DNA of 64,000 bases, from the NCBI RefSeq assembly GCF_018070045.1, contig NZ_JAGPYK010000007.1, forward strand, positions 1-64,000, read 5' to 3'. This DNA is from Micromonospora sp. U21 (GTDB taxonomy: Bacteria; Actinomycetota; Actinomycetes; Mycobacteriales; Micromonosporaceae). Positions 1 to 8,812 of this stretch are shown piece after piece. A model generated the notes under the pieces. That model saw nothing but the letters and a program-made list of their open reading frames with translations, made no database searches and was not told the origin of the DNA. A program made the translations under genes and the position numbers. The first letter of the stretch is position 1. Each line of letters starts with the position of its first letter.

Positions 1-1
1 C

Positions 2-1066
2 GCGACCCCCCCGGGGCGGCGCCCCGCCGGGCTGCGCAAGCGCTGGCTGGTCGCCGGCGTGTTCGCGGTGCTCGTCGCGCTGATCGCCGGGGTGTCGCTC
101 GGCCCGATCAGCCTGCCGCCGGGCAGCGTCGCCGCCGAGCTGCTCAACCTGGTACCCGGGGTGCGCCTGGAGAGCGGGCTGACCGAGCGGGAGATCGCCA
201 TCGTCACCGAGCTGCGGCTTCCCCGGGTGGTGCTGGGCCTGCTCGTCGGCGGCCTGCTCGCCCTGGCCGGCGGTTGCTACCAGGGGGTGTTCCGCAACCC
301 GTTGGCCGACCCGTACCTGCTCGGCGTGGCCGCCGGCGCAGGGCTCGCGGTCACCGCGGTGATCGCCCTCGGCGGCGTCGGCCGGCAGGGCGCGATCACC
401 GGGCTGCCGCTGACCATCCCGCTGGCCGCGTTCGCCGGCTCGCTGCTCGCCGTGACGATGACCTACCTGCTCGGTGGCGCCGGCGGGCGGAGCCGGTCAC
501 CGGCGATGCTGATCCTGGCCGGGGTCGCGGTCTCCGCGTTCCTCTCCGCCGGGCAGACATACCTCCTGCAGAGGCACTCCGACAGCATCCAGCCGGTCTA
601 CTCCTGGCTGCTCGGGCGGCTGGCCACCGCTGGCTGGCACGACGTGCTGCTGGTGCTGCCGTACGCCGTGCTGACCACCGTGGTGGTGCTGCTGCACCGC
701 CGTGAGCTGGACGTCCTCGCGGTCGGCGACGACGAGGCGAAGAGCCTCGGTCTGCACCCGCAGCGCTCCCGCTACCTGCTGATCGCGGCCGCCTCGCTGG
801 GCACCGCCGCGGCGGTCTCCGCGACCGGCCTGATCGGCTTCGTCGGCATCATCGTGCCGCACACCGTCCGGCTGCTCGCCGGAGCGAGCTACCGGGTGAT
901 CCTGCCGCTGTCGTTGCTGTTCGGCGCCGCGTTCCTGGCGTTGACCGACGTGGTGGCCCGCACCGCCGCCGCACCGGCCGAGATTCCGATCGGGGTGGTC
1001 ACCGCCCTGCTCGGTGGCCCGTTCTTCGTGCTCGTGCTGCGTACCGCCCGGCGGGTGCTCACGTGA
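2..1066 (+). CDS. FecCD/BtuC-family ABC transporter permease (5' end outside window)
   Basis: Membrane subunit of a type II ABC importer for siderophores, heme or cobalamin. The reading frame is open to the left edge, so the true start lies upstream. An internal GTG at 59 would cut into the first hydrophobic segment and is an unlikely start. The protein is strongly hydrophobic with about 9-10 membrane segments. It carries the family hallmark ELRLPRVVLGLLVGG followed by FRNPLADPYLLG around residues 69-105 of the visible part, and the GLIGFVGIIVPH block near residue 280, which contacts the ATPase. The stop overlaps the GTG of the ATPase gene by four bases (GTGA), so the two form one operon. The binding-protein gene is presumably to the left. 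The substrate cannot be told from the sequence. Family assignment is secure. Confidence 0.93.
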   Translation, partial: ATPPGRRPAGLRKRWLVAGVFAVLVALIAGVSLGPISLPPGSVAAELLNLVPGVRLESGLTEREIAIVTELRLPRVVLGLLVGGLLALAGGCYQGVFRNPLADPYLLGVAAGAGLAVTAVIALGGVGRQGAITGLPLTIPLAAFAGSLLAVTMTYLLGGAGGRSRSPAMLILAGVAVSAFLSAGQTYLLQRHSDSIQPVYSWLLGRLATAGWHDVLLVLPYAVLTTVVVLLHRRELDVLAVGDDEAKSLGLHPQRSRYLLIAAASLGTAAAVSATGLIGFVGIIVPHTVRLLAGASYRVILPLSLLFGAAFLALTDVVARTAAAPAEIPIGVVTALLGGPFFVLVLRTARRVLT

Positions 1067-1878
1067 GCCTCGAACCCGCCGCCGGCCGGGACCGCGTCGC
1101 CGGCGCGCCGGCGGTCGAGGTGCGGGGCCTGCACGTCAGCCTGGACGGCACACCGGTCCTCAGCGGCGTCGACCTCACCGTCGCCGTCGGCGAGTGGGTC
1201 ACCGTGATCGGTCCGAACGGCGCCGGCAAGTCGACCCTGCTGCGCGCCGTCGGCGGGCTGCTGCCCGCGCCGGGGGCGATCTCCCTGTTCGGTACGCCGA
1301 GCGCCGCGCTGCGCCGCCGCGACCGGGCCCGGGTGGTGGCCACGGTGGCCCAGTCCCCGGTGGTGCCGCCCGGCATGTCGGTGCTGGACTACGTGCTGCT
1401 CGGCCGCACCCCCTACATCCCGCCACTGGGCCGGGAGTCCGCCGCGGATGTGACCGCCGTGCACGACGTGCTCGCCCGGTTGGACCTCACCGGCTTCCAC
1501 CGCCGCGAGCTGGCCACCCTCTCCGGTGGTGAACGGCAGCGGGTCTTCCTCGCCCGGGCGCTGGCCCAGGGCGCGACCCTGCTGCTGCTCGACGAGCCGA
1601 CCAGCGCACTGGACATCGGCCACCAGCAGGAGGTGCTGGAGCTGGTCGACCAGTTGCGCCGCGAGCACGGCCTGACCGTGCTCGCCACCATGCACGACCT
1701 CTCCCTGGCCGGCGAGTACGCCGACCGGATGGTGCTGATCGCCGACGGCCGTGTGGCGGCCGTCGGGACCCCGCACGAGGTGCTGACCGAGCACCTGCTC
1801 GCCACCCACTACCGGGCCAGCGTCCGGGTCGTCCCCGGCGCCCACGGGCCTCTGGTCGTCCCCGTCCGACCGCGCTGA
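1063..1878 (+). CDS. ABC transporter ATP-binding protein of an iron/cobalamin-type importer
   Basis: Cytoplasmic ATPase partner of the preceding permease, 271 residues. Walker A GPNGAGKST lies near residues 49-57, the signature LSGGERQRV near 153, Walker B LLLLDEPTSALD near 172-183, and the H-loop histidine in ATMHDLS near 211. This arrangement fits the FecE/BtuD/HemV branch of importer ATPases. The GTG start overlaps the permease stop (GTGA), which supports translational coupling. The gene ends only 9 bp from the convergent VOC gene, with no clear terminator hairpin between them. The substrate (ferric siderophore, heme or corrinoid) is undetermined. Confidence 0.94.
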   Translation: MSLEPAAGRDRVAGAPAVEVRGLHVSLDGTPVLSGVDLTVAVGEWVTVIGPNGAGKSTLLRAVGGLLPAPGAISLFGTPSAALRRRDRARVVATVAQSPVVPPGMSVLDYVLLGRTPYIPPLGRESAADVTAVHDVLARLDLTGFHRRELATLSGGERQRVFLARALAQGATLLLLDEPTSALDIGHQQEVLELVDQLRREHGLTVLATMHDLSLAGEYADRMVLIADGRVAAVGTPHEVLTEHLLATHYRASVRVVPGAHGPLVVPVRPR

Positions 1879-1887
1879 GCCGGCCGG

Positions 1888-2661
1888 TCAGTCGCCGTCC
1901 GGGCCGAGGTCGATGACGGAGAAGAGGGCACCCTGGGGGTCGCGCAGGGCGGCGAACCGGCCCGCCGGGTTGTCCCGGGGCGGCACCAGGATGGTCCCGC
2001 CGAGCTCGGCGGCGCGGGCCGCGGCGGCGTCCGCGTCGGCCACCGCGAAGTACACCGTCCAGTACGCGGGCAGGTCGGCCGGGAAGTCGTCGGCGAACGG
2101 TGGCATCATCCCGCCGACGATGTGCGTCCCGAGCCGCCACCCGGTGTACGTCATCCCGCCGACGGGCTGGTCGTCCGGCTGCCAGCCGAACACCAGCTCG
2201 TAGAAGACCTTCGCGCCCTCCGGGTCCGGGGTGACCAGCTCGGTCCAGCTCATCGCGCCCGGCACGTTGAACACCTCGGCGCCGGGCATCGCCAGCGGTT
2301 GCCAGACACTGAACGTGGCGCCCGCCGGGTCGGCGAAGACCGCCATCCTTCCCCGGTCGAAGACCTCGAACGGCGGCACCACGACCTGCCCGCCGGCCCG
2401 CTCGACCCGGCCGGCGACCAGTTCCGCGTCGTCCGTGGCGAGGTACGTCGACCAGATCGGCACCTGGTCCGGGATCGCCGGCGGCCCGGCTCCGGCCACC
2501 GGCCGGCCGTCGAGCAGGAAGACCGTGTAGCCGCCCGCTTCGGGCTCCGGTGTCACCTGGCCGGTCCACCCGAACAGCTCGGGATAGAAGCGTCGCGCGT
2601 CAGTCAGGTCCGGGGTGGCCAGGTCGGCCCAGCAGGGCGTACCCGGCGGGACGGTGCTCAC
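1888..2661 (-). CDS. Two-domain VOC (glyoxalase/bleomycin-resistance) family protein
   Basis: A 257-residue protein made of two tandem vicinal-oxygen-chelate modules, about residues 6-120 and 130-253. Each begins with a pattern like WADLATPDLTDARRFYPELFGW or SWTELVTPDPEGAKVFYELVFGW and ends with a DPxGAxFSVxQ-type strand. Actinobacterial relatives are usually annotated as VOC proteins or hydroxylases, and no substrate can be assigned. The GTG start at 2661 was chosen because the first module begins directly behind it. The gene stands alone, separated by about 90 bp from the ABC-2 permease gene to its right. Confidence 0.88.
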   Translation of the reverse strand: MSTVPPGTPCWADLATPDLTDARRFYPELFGWTGQVTPEPEAGGYTVFLLDGRPVAGAGPPAIPDQVPIWSTYLATDDAELVAGRVERAGGQVVVPPFEVFDRGRMAVFADPAGATFSVWQPLAMPGAEVFNVPGAMSWTELVTPDPEGAKVFYELVFGWQPDDQPVGGMTYTGWRLGTHIVGGMMPPFADDFPADLPAYWTVYFAVADADAAAARAAELGGTILVPPRDNPAGRFAALRDPQGALFSVIDLGPDGD

Positions 2662-2754
2662 GTCAAGACCCCTCTCGGCCCGGCGGCCACGGCGGCCCCC
2701 TGCCGGAATCCTGGCACCGTCCCGCAGCGCCCCGGGGCGGAAACGGACGAATCG

Positions 2755-3492
2755 TCAGCTGAACCGGCGACCGTCGTCCCGCCGGTACGCCCAGCCGGCG
2801 AGCGTGGCGAGCAGCACCACCCACACGCCGAGCATGACCAGCGACAGCGGCTGGATCGGGTAGTCACCGACCGCCGCCCAGATCAGCTCGACCGCACCAC
2901 GGGTGGGCAGGAACGGCGCGATCGTCTCGATGAACCCGGGCGCCTCACCCGGTGCGGAGAGCAGGCCGCCGCCGAACGCGAGCGGCAGGAAGACCACCTG
3001 CGCGACGACGATCGCCGCCTTGCTCGGCAGCGAGTAGCCGATGGCGAGCCCCATCAGGGTGAACGGCACCGAGATGACGGCCACGGTGCCGACGGCCAGG
3101 AGGAAGGCCGCCGGGCTGATCCGGGCCGCGGTCAGCGTCGCGCCGATCACCACGACCGGGATCAGCGAGAGGTACGTCAGCGCCAGGCCGGCCAGCACCC
3201 GGCCGGCGAACCGGGGTGCCGGCCCGGCCGGCAGGGTCCGGGTGTACGGGTTCCACGGCTGGTCGCGGTCCTCGGCGACACCGACGCCGTACTGGAAGAT
3301 GTTGGCGCTCATCACCGAGAAGGTGACCATCGACGCGGTGGCGAAGGTGGCGCCGACCGGGTCGTCGCCGGCGAACGGCACCACGAAGAAGATCATCGCG
3401 GCGGCCGGGAAGAAGGCGCTGCCGAAGATCGCCACCGGAATCCGGATGATCTCCAGGAGCTGGTAGCGGGCGTGGACCAGGGCGAGCTGCAC
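2755..3492 (-). CDS. ABC-2 type transporter permease
   Basis: A 245-residue integral membrane protein with about six hydrophobic segments (for example FFPAAAMIFFVVPF, GLALTYLSLIPVVVIG, VVAQVVFLPLAFGGG and LVMLGVWVVLLATLAGWAYRR). The spacing and the conserved FLPTRGAVELIW stretch before the last segment are typical of ABC-2 exporters of the DrrB/NodJ kind. It is co-directional with the ATPase gene upstream (13 bp gap), and the pair should form one exporter of lipids, drugs or antibiotics. Substrate unknown. Confidence 0.9.
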   Translation of the reverse strand: MQLALVHARYQLLEIIRIPVAIFGSAFFPAAAMIFFVVPFAGDDPVGATFATASMVTFSVMSANIFQYGVGVAEDRDQPWNPYTRTLPAGPAPRFAGRVLAGLALTYLSLIPVVVIGATLTAARISPAAFLLAVGTVAVISVPFTLMGLAIGYSLPSKAAIVVAQVVFLPLAFGGGLLSAPGEAPGFIETIAPFLPTRGAVELIWAAVGDYPIQPLSLVMLGVWVVLLATLAGWAYRRDDGRRFS

Positions 3493-3505
3493 GGTGATCG
3501 CCTCC

Positions 3506-4456
3506 TCAGGCGGTGGTCGGTCGGCCGCCGGCAGCGGCGGTGGCGGGCTGCGCGGGCTTGCCGCCGGTGGGCTCTGGCCCGGTGGCGGGCTCGCTCCCGC
3601 TGGTGATGGCGAGGAACGCCTCCTCCAGCGAGGTGGGCCGGACCTCCAGGTCAGCGAAGACGGTCCCGGCGGTGACCAGCGCCCGGACCAACTGGTCGGC
3701 GTCGGTGGTGAGCAGGTGCAGCCGGCCGTCGATCCGTTCGGTGCGGACCACGCCGGGCAGCTCGGGCAGCTCGTCGGCGACCAGGCTGACCCGGCGTACG
3801 CCGACGATGCCGCGTACCGCGTCCACCGTGTCGTCGGCGAGCACCCGGCCCTGACCGATCACCACCACCCGGCGGGCCAGCGCCTCCACCTCCTCCAGGT
3901 AGTGGCTGCTCAACAGCACGGTCCCGCCGTCGTCGTGAAACGCCCGGATCGCATCCCACAGGGTGTGCCGGGCGGCCACGTCCAGGCCGGTGGTCGGCTC
4001 GTCGAGCAGCACCAGCCGGGGCCGGCCCACGAACGCCAGCGCCACCGCCAGCCGGCGGCGCTGCCCGCCGGAGAGGCCACCGGTCTGCCGCCGGGCGAGA
4101 TCGCCCAGGCCGAAGCGGTCGAGCAGTTCTCCCCGGGGCACCGGGTCCGGGTAGTGCGCGGAGACGAAGTCGACGACCTCACCGACGCGCAGCGTCCCGG
4201 GTAGGCCGGTCTCCTGCGGGGTGACCCCGATCTGTCGCCGGGACGCCGGGTCGCGCGGGTCACCACCGAACAGTTCGACCCGCCCCGAGCTGGGTCGGCG
4301 CAGACCGACCAGCAGGTTCATCAGCGTGCTCTTGCCGGCGCCGTTCGGCCCGAGCAGGCCGACCAGCTCACCGGCCCGGACGTCCAGGTCGACGCGGTCG
4401 AGGGCGAGGACGTCGCCGTACCGGCGGCTGGCCTGGTCGGCACGCGCGAGGATCAT
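3506..4456 (-). CDS. ABC transporter ATP-binding protein (DrrA-like exporter ATPase)
   Basis: A 316-residue ATPase for the adjacent ABC-2 permease. Walker A GPNGAGKST is at residues 36-44, signature LSGGQ at 128-132 and Walker B LVLLDEP at 148-154, followed by the exporter-type LLSSHYLEEVEALARRV. A C-terminal domain of about 100 residues (DUF4162-like) ends in LEEAFLAITSG, as in DrrA/NatA proteins. The ATG at 4456 was chosen because a GAAGGAG ribosome-binding site precedes it and because the longer open frame upstream has no family sequence. The ATG overlaps the stop of a degenerate regulator reading frame (ATGA), which suggests that an intact regulator gene once headed this operon. Confidence 0.92.
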   Translation of the reverse strand: MILARADQASRRYGDVLALDRVDLDVRAGELVGLLGPNGAGKSTLMNLLVGLRRPSSGRVELFGGDPRDPASRRQIGVTPQETGLPGTLRVGEVVDFVSAHYPDPVPRGELLDRFGLGDLARRQTGGLSGGQRRRLAVALAFVGRPRLVLLDEPTTGLDVAARHTLWDAIRAFHDDGGTVLLSSHYLEEVEALARRVVVIGQGRVLADDTVDAVRGIVGVRRVSLVADELPELPGVVRTERIDGRLHLLTTDADQLVRALVTAGTVFADLEVRPTSLEEAFLAITSGSEPATGPEPTGGKPAQPATAAAGGRPTTA

Positions 4457-4630
4457 GACTGCTCCTTCGACGAGGTGGGTCGAGCAGAGTGCGGATGACT
4501 CCGGTGTACTCCTCGAACGCCAGTCGGCCCCCGCCGGCTGAGCCGGATCAGGGTGGCCGGGGTGCGTCCGCGGTGGGTCTTGCTGATCTCGACGTTGCCG
4601 GCGTCCTCGAGCTTCTGGTCGAGCCGGGCC
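4453..4630 (-). pseudogene. Remnant of a winged-helix transcriptional regulator
   Basis: On the minus strand this stretch reads LDQKLEDAGNVEISKTHRG then RTPATLIRLS, which strongly resembles the recognition helix and wing of the small one-domain regulators (HTH_34/MarR-like) that often precede ABC-2 operons. The frame then slips near 4540. The expected continuation GRLAFEEYTGVIRTLLD is in the next frame, while the frame ending in TGA at 4453 (overlapping the ATPase ATG) encodes unrelated residues. The N-terminal helices are absent, because upstream of about 4630 the sequence changes character. I read this as a truncated and frameshifted relic. A sequencing error could explain the frameshift but not the missing N-terminus. 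Confidence 0.6.
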
Positions 4631-4837
4631 GACGACGAGCGGGCCGTGGCCGGCACCCGGGTCGTCTGGTCGGCGCCCCGGGCCGCGGTGGCCGGCGCCC
4701 GGGTGGGTTGGCACCGGCTCAACCCGAAGCGGCTAAGGGTGGCGTTCACCGACGGCTCGTGGCTGGCCTTCACGGTGCCGATCGCCGAGCCCGGCAAGCC
4801 GCTGCGTGGGATCGCCTCAGCCCTCTCCGGTCGCTGA
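4631..4837 (+). pseudogene. C-terminal remnant of an unidentified protein
   Basis: A plus-strand frame reading VGWHRLNPKRLRVAFTDGSWLAFTVP then a stop at 4837 has the look of real coding sequence (a compact beta-rich C-terminus), but no convincing start or N-terminal part exists. Upstream of about 4631 the same frame is only the antisense of the regulator remnant. Its last 21 bases overlap the end of the convergent helicase gene. I do not recognise the family. It is most simply the surviving 3' end of a gene cut by a deletion or rearrangement. Confidence 0.35.
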
Positions 4838-7021
4838 CCAGTCAAGGAGCGGCGCGGGCAGCGGCTCGCGGTGCAACACCGCGAGCCGGGACACCGCACG
4901 GGTGAGCACCACGTACAGCCGGTGCAGCCCGCGTGCCTCGGCCGCGACGATCGCGGCCGGCTCGACCACCACCACGTGGTCGTACTCCAGGCCCTTGACC
5001 AGCGTCGCGGGCACCAGGGTGACCCGCTCCGCGTCGGCGACGTCGTCGGCGGCCGCGGTCGGGACACCGGCGGCGGCCAGTGCCGCGCGCAGCCCGTCGA
5101 CGGCCTCGTCCGCGGCGATCACACCGACCGAACCGTCGTGCGCGAGCGCCGCCTGCACCTCGGCCACCGTCGCGGCGGTCAGGTCGGTCACGGTACGCAC
5201 GTCCAGGCCGCCGTCGCGGCGCAGCGACTCGGCCGGGGGCACGTTCACCGCGAGCGCCGGCAGCAGCCGGTTGGCGAACGCGACCACCGCGGCGGGCACC
5301 CGGAAGCCGACCGTCAGCGGGACCACCACCGCATCCGGCTTGCCCAGGTGGGCCAGCGACTCCCGCCAGTCGGTCGCCGCCCACGGCGCCGTGCCCTGCG
5401 CGAGGTCACCGAGGAGCGTCACCGAGCCGTGCTCGCTGCGCCGGGCGATGGCCCGGCACTGCATCGGCGAGAGGTCCTGCGCCTCGTCCACCACCACGTG
5501 CCCGAACCCGGAGGGCCGTTCCAGCAGCCCGGTCGCCTCGTCGATCAGCACCGCGTCGGCGACGGTCCAGCGGGTCGCCTTCGCCGTACGGGCCGGCTTC
5601 GTCCAGATCAGCTGCGCCTGCTCGGTGTCGCTGAGCAAGCCGTCCGCCGCGGTGGCGAGCCGCGCCGGGTCCGCCAACAGGCCGTGTACCAGCCCCTCGG
5701 GGGTGAGCGCCGGCCAGACCGCGTCCAGGAAATCGGTCACCGGTCGGCACCGGCCCATCCGCCGCAGCCAGGCGTCGCCGGGCGACTCCGCCCGCCGCGC
5801 CTCGGCCTGCCGTTGCAGCAGGCTCACCACCCGCGCCCGGACCCGCTCCCGGCCGGTGCCGTACGGCAGCCCTTCCCGGCGGGTCTCCTCGACGATCCGG
5901 TGCAGCGGCTCCAGCCCGATCCGCCACCGGAACGAGCCGTCCGACACGGTGATCGAGTCGGTCGGCGTGCCGATCTGTGCCTGCACGGCGCGGCGCAGCA
6001 CGCTGGCCATCCGGACGTCGTGCTTGAGCGCGGCGACCGCTGGCGGCTCGACCGCCCGGACCGGCACCCGCGAGATCAACTCCTCCACCGTGGCCTGCTC
6101 GACCTCGACCTCGCCGAGGGCCGGCAGCACCGCCGCGATGTACGACAGGAACGCCCGGTTCGGTCCGACGATCAGCACACCCGCCCGTCGCAACCGCTCC
6201 CGGTGCAGGTAGAGCAGGTACGCGGCCCGGTGCAGGCCGACGGCCGTCTTCCCGGTGCCCGGCGCGCCCTGCACGCAGATCGAGTCGGCCAGGTCGGCCC
6301 GGACCAGCTCGTCCTGCTCCGGCTGGATGGTGGCGACGATGTCCCGCATCGGCCCGACGCGCGGCCGCTCGATCTCGTCGGTGAGGATCCGGCTGGTCGT
6401 GCCCAGCTCCTCGCCCCGGTCCAGTCGCTCGTCCTCGAAGCTGGTCAGCACCCCGTTGCTGAACCCGAACCGGCGCCGGACCGCCACCCCCTGCGGATCC
6501 CGTGCGCTGGCCCGGTAGAACGACCGGGAGACCGGTGCCCGCCAGTCCAGCACCAACGGCTCGCCCAACTCGTCCGTGACATGCCGCCGCCCCACGTGGT
6601 ACTGACGCCCGTCATGATCGCCGCCGCCGCTGGCCGTCTCCCCGTCGGTCGCGCCGGTGCGGCCGGTCGTGTCGGTGGCTCCGGTCGTGCCGGTGGCGCC
6701 GCTCCTGCCCAACCCCGTGCGCGGGCTCGGGCCCGGCACGGAGTCGTCGTCGGGGGTTTCGCTGTCCTTGGTGCCGGCGAAGTCGAGGCGGCCGAAGAAG
6801 AGCGGCGTGGTCGGGTCGTCGGCCAGTTCGGCCACCCGGCGGGACAGCGTGCGGCCGAGCGTCTCCGCGGCGTAGGCGTCGCCGGCCACCTGGTCCCCGG
6901 TGGCGAAGAGGGCCTCGGCGCGCTCCCGCATCCGCCGTAGCGCCGCCCGTGAGGTGAACAGGTGTGCGCGCTCGGCGGCCAGATCCGTGTCGAGGTGGGT
7001 GTCGAGGTCGAGTGCGGGCAT
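4817..7021 (-). CDS. helD: HelD-like superfamily 1 helicase (RNA polymerase-associated)
   Basis: A 734-residue UvrD/Rep-type ATPase. Visible motifs are an N-terminal coiled-coil-like arm (LAAERAHLFTSRAALRRMRER), the HelD-type block LGEPLVLDWRAPVSRSFYRA, Walker A GAPGTGKTAVGLHRAAYL near residue 250, Walker B VVVDEAQDLSPMQ near 507, a VTLLGDLAQ motif III and a late TLVKGLEYDHVVVVEP plus YVVLTRAVSRLAVLH pair. In Bacillus and mycobacteria HelD proteins remove and recycle stalled RNA polymerase, and the protein here has the size and arrangement of the actinobacterial class. A threonine/glycine-rich low-complexity insert (around residues 95-130, GATGTTGATDTTG) sits in the N-terminal region. The ATG at 7021 has only a weak ribosome-binding site. 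Confidence 0.88.
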   Translation of the reverse strand: MPALDLDTHLDTDLAAERAHLFTSRAALRRMRERAEALFATGDQVAGDAYAAETLGRTLSRRVAELADDPTTPLFFGRLDFAGTKDSETPDDDSVPGPSPRTGLGRSGATGTTGATDTTGRTGATDGETASGGGDHDGRQYHVGRRHVTDELGEPLVLDWRAPVSRSFYRASARDPQGVAVRRRFGFSNGVLTSFEDERLDRGEELGTTSRILTDEIERPRVGPMRDIVATIQPEQDELVRADLADSICVQGAPGTGKTAVGLHRAAYLLYLHRERLRRAGVLIVGPNRAFLSYIAAVLPALGEVEVEQATVEELISRVPVRAVEPPAVAALKHDVRMASVLRRAVQAQIGTPTDSITVSDGSFRWRIGLEPLHRIVEETRREGLPYGTGRERVRARVVSLLQRQAEARRAESPGDAWLRRMGRCRPVTDFLDAVWPALTPEGLVHGLLADPARLATAADGLLSDTEQAQLIWTKPARTAKATRWTVADAVLIDEATGLLERPSGFGHVVVDEAQDLSPMQCRAIARRSEHGSVTLLGDLAQGTAPWAATDWRESLAHLGKPDAVVVPLTVGFRVPAAVVAFANRLLPALAVNVPPAESLRRDGGLDVRTVTDLTAATVAEVQAALAHDGSVGVIAADEAVDGLRAALAAAGVPTAAADDVADAERVTLVPATLVKGLEYDHVVVVEPAAIVAAEARGLHRLYVVLTRAVSRLAVLHREPLPAPLLDWSATGEG

Positions 7022-7433
7022 GCTGACGTCCCATCGTTCACATCTGCTGCGCGCTCGCGTGTCCGGGGGCGGATGGCCGGCCGCCCGGCGCGGGGACGTC
7101 CGTTCCGGTGCAGGTCACCTCGGCCGTCAAGCGGCCTGCAACCCTACGCTCCCACGCCCGGCCCTTCCACTGAATTACCGAAGCGACCACCCGATGGAGA
7201 CGGCGTGGCGCCGCGGCGGCGTAGCCGAGGACACCGCGATGCGGCGTGGCGGCGGTGCGGCGGTGCGGCGTGACGGATGCGCGGCGATGCGGCCCGGCGC
7301 TGAGCGGTCAGCGTGGCGCCGGACCCTTGTGGCGCTGAGGGTGCGGTGAGGCTGCGTGAGGGCGTTGGCGCTGACGTCGCGGCAGCATGCTTGATCCCCA
7401 CCCCAGGGGCGGTGCAGGCGGTGCTCCTCGGCG
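7022..7433. other. Intergenic stretch of about 410 bp, no gene supported
   Basis: This lies between the starts-side of the helicase gene and the end of the DUF222/HNH gene. Positions about 7200-7370 are built from irregular, short GC-rich near-repeats such as gatgcggcgtggcggcggtgc. The open frames here lack family features or sensible starts. No clear terminator or RNA gene was seen. Confidence 0.5.
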
Positions 7434-8684
7434 TCAGCAGCGCCGGTGGTAGAGATTGCGGCGCGGGGTGCGGAGCGGGTCGAGCCAGCGGGGCGGGAGG
7501 AAGTCGGGCTGGCCGTCGGGCACGATGCGGACCGTCCAGTCGCCCTGGTGAAGAAGGCGGTGGTGGTGGTGGCCGCAGAGCAGGACGGCGTTGTCCAGCG
7601 CTGTCGCGCCGCCATCGGCCCAGTGCCGGACGTGGTGACCGTCGCACCATCGGGGTGGCCGGTCGCAGCCGGGGAAGGCGCAGCCGCGGTCGCGCAGCAC
7701 CAGCGCGCGGCGCAGCGGCCCGGTGAAGAGCCGGCGCTGACGCCCGACGTCCAGGACCTGACCGTTGCCGCCCAGCACGGCCGGCCGCACGGCGGCGTCG
7801 CAGGCGAGGCGGCGAACCGCACCCGGTGTGAGGCGCGCCCGGTCTCCAGAGCACCGGCGCGGACGCCGTTGACCAACGCGTCCAGCGACACCGTCACCAC
7901 CAGCTGCGGCCGGTCGCCGCCGCTGCCTGGCAGGTGACCGGTGCGCAGCGCCAGCCGACAGATCTCGCCGAGCGCGTCAGCCCGGCGCTGACCGGGACTG
8001 CGGTCGTCGTGCGCACCTGCCGGGGCGCACAGCGGATCGATCGCCTCGCGCAGCAGGCTCGCGGTCTCGGTGTCGAGGCTGCCGCTGAGGCGTACCTGCC
8101 CGTCCTGTTGCTCGGAGAGGGTGACGTGCCGGCGAGCCTCGGCCCGCTCGGCGGCCCGTTCGAGCGCCGCCAGCTCGGCCTGGTCGGCCAGGTCCGGCGC
8201 GACGTGGGTGAGGACACGGTCCCCGAGACGGCTCAGGGTGGCGGGGTCGAACCGGTCGGCCCACGCGATGAGCAGTTGAGTGGCCTTGTCGGCCACCTCC
8301 GGCCCCTTCGACCGGAAGGGCCGCGATCGTCTCCGCCATCACCCGGCCCTGCTCGACGGTGATGGCGCCGGCGAGCATGGCGTCGCGCACCGCAGACGGC
8401 GCGGCGTCGACGGTGGCGGCGAGCTGGACCAGCTGGCGGGCTGATCGACCGGAGAGTCGGAGCCGCTCCCGCAGCCAGACTGCGGTGGACGAGGCGCCCT
8501 GGGCGATGGCGACGCCGCGGGCGTCCAGCTCGCGGACCAGCCCGAGCTGGATCGTGGCCAGCCGCTGCGCCACCGTGTGCGTCGCGTCGAGCGCCGCGAG
8601 CAGATCGGCGTCGGAGAGCGCCCACGGTGCGGCCTCGACGCAGTCGTCGACGGCCCCTCCCGCCTGCGCCAACGCCGCCAACAT
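7434..8684 (-). pseudogene. DUF222/HNH endonuclease-domain gene (13E12-repeat family) with two compensating frameshifts
   Basis: Joined across two frameshifts this gives a normal family member of about 416 residues. The N-terminal DUF222 part runs from MLAALAQAGGAVDDC to ETIAALPVE, the middle from VADKATQLLIAWADRF to LVVTVSLDALVNG, and the C-terminal HNH domain is CAFPGCDRPPRWCDGHH followed by HWADGG and LLCGHHHHRLLHQGDW. The first slip is at 8303-8306, where one extra base in a C run (G run in the coding strand) breaks an expected EGPEVAD. The second is near 7837-7842, where one base is missing before an expected RLTPGAVRRLACDAAV. The two cancel, so the first and last parts are in the same frame. 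It is either a recently broken gene or two sequencing errors. The start ATG at 8684 follows a -10-like TATTGT by 6 nt. Confidence 0.82.
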
Positions 8685-8690
8685 GAAGTG

Positions 8691-8709
8691 ACAATAGAAC
8701 AGGTGTACG
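8691..8709 (-). promoter_or_regulatory. Leaderless promoter with LexA-like box for the DUF222/HNH gene
   Basis: On the minus strand, -10-like TATTGT (8696-8691) ends exactly 6 nt before the ATG at 8684, the spacing of leaderless actinobacterial transcripts. Overlapping and just upstream is CGTACACCTGTTCT (8709-8696). It differs from the actinobacterial SOS consensus CGAAC-N4-GTTCG at two positions. Some mycobacterial 13E12-family genes are known to be LexA-controlled, which makes the resemblance worth testing. Confidence 0.45.
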
Positions 8710-8812
8710 ACACTTTCGCCCGCCTTGATCGCCGGGCAGCACGAAGGCCGAGGTGCCAGCATGACCGCGGGGGGTGATGGCGGCTCGCGCCGGTGGCCGG
8801 GATCATGGGGGC

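Noticed and set aside
7200..7370. Repeated GC-rich near-repeats suggesting a CRISPR or tandem array
   Set aside because: Units differ in length and sequence with no regular spacers and no cas genes nearby; this looks like low-complexity drift.
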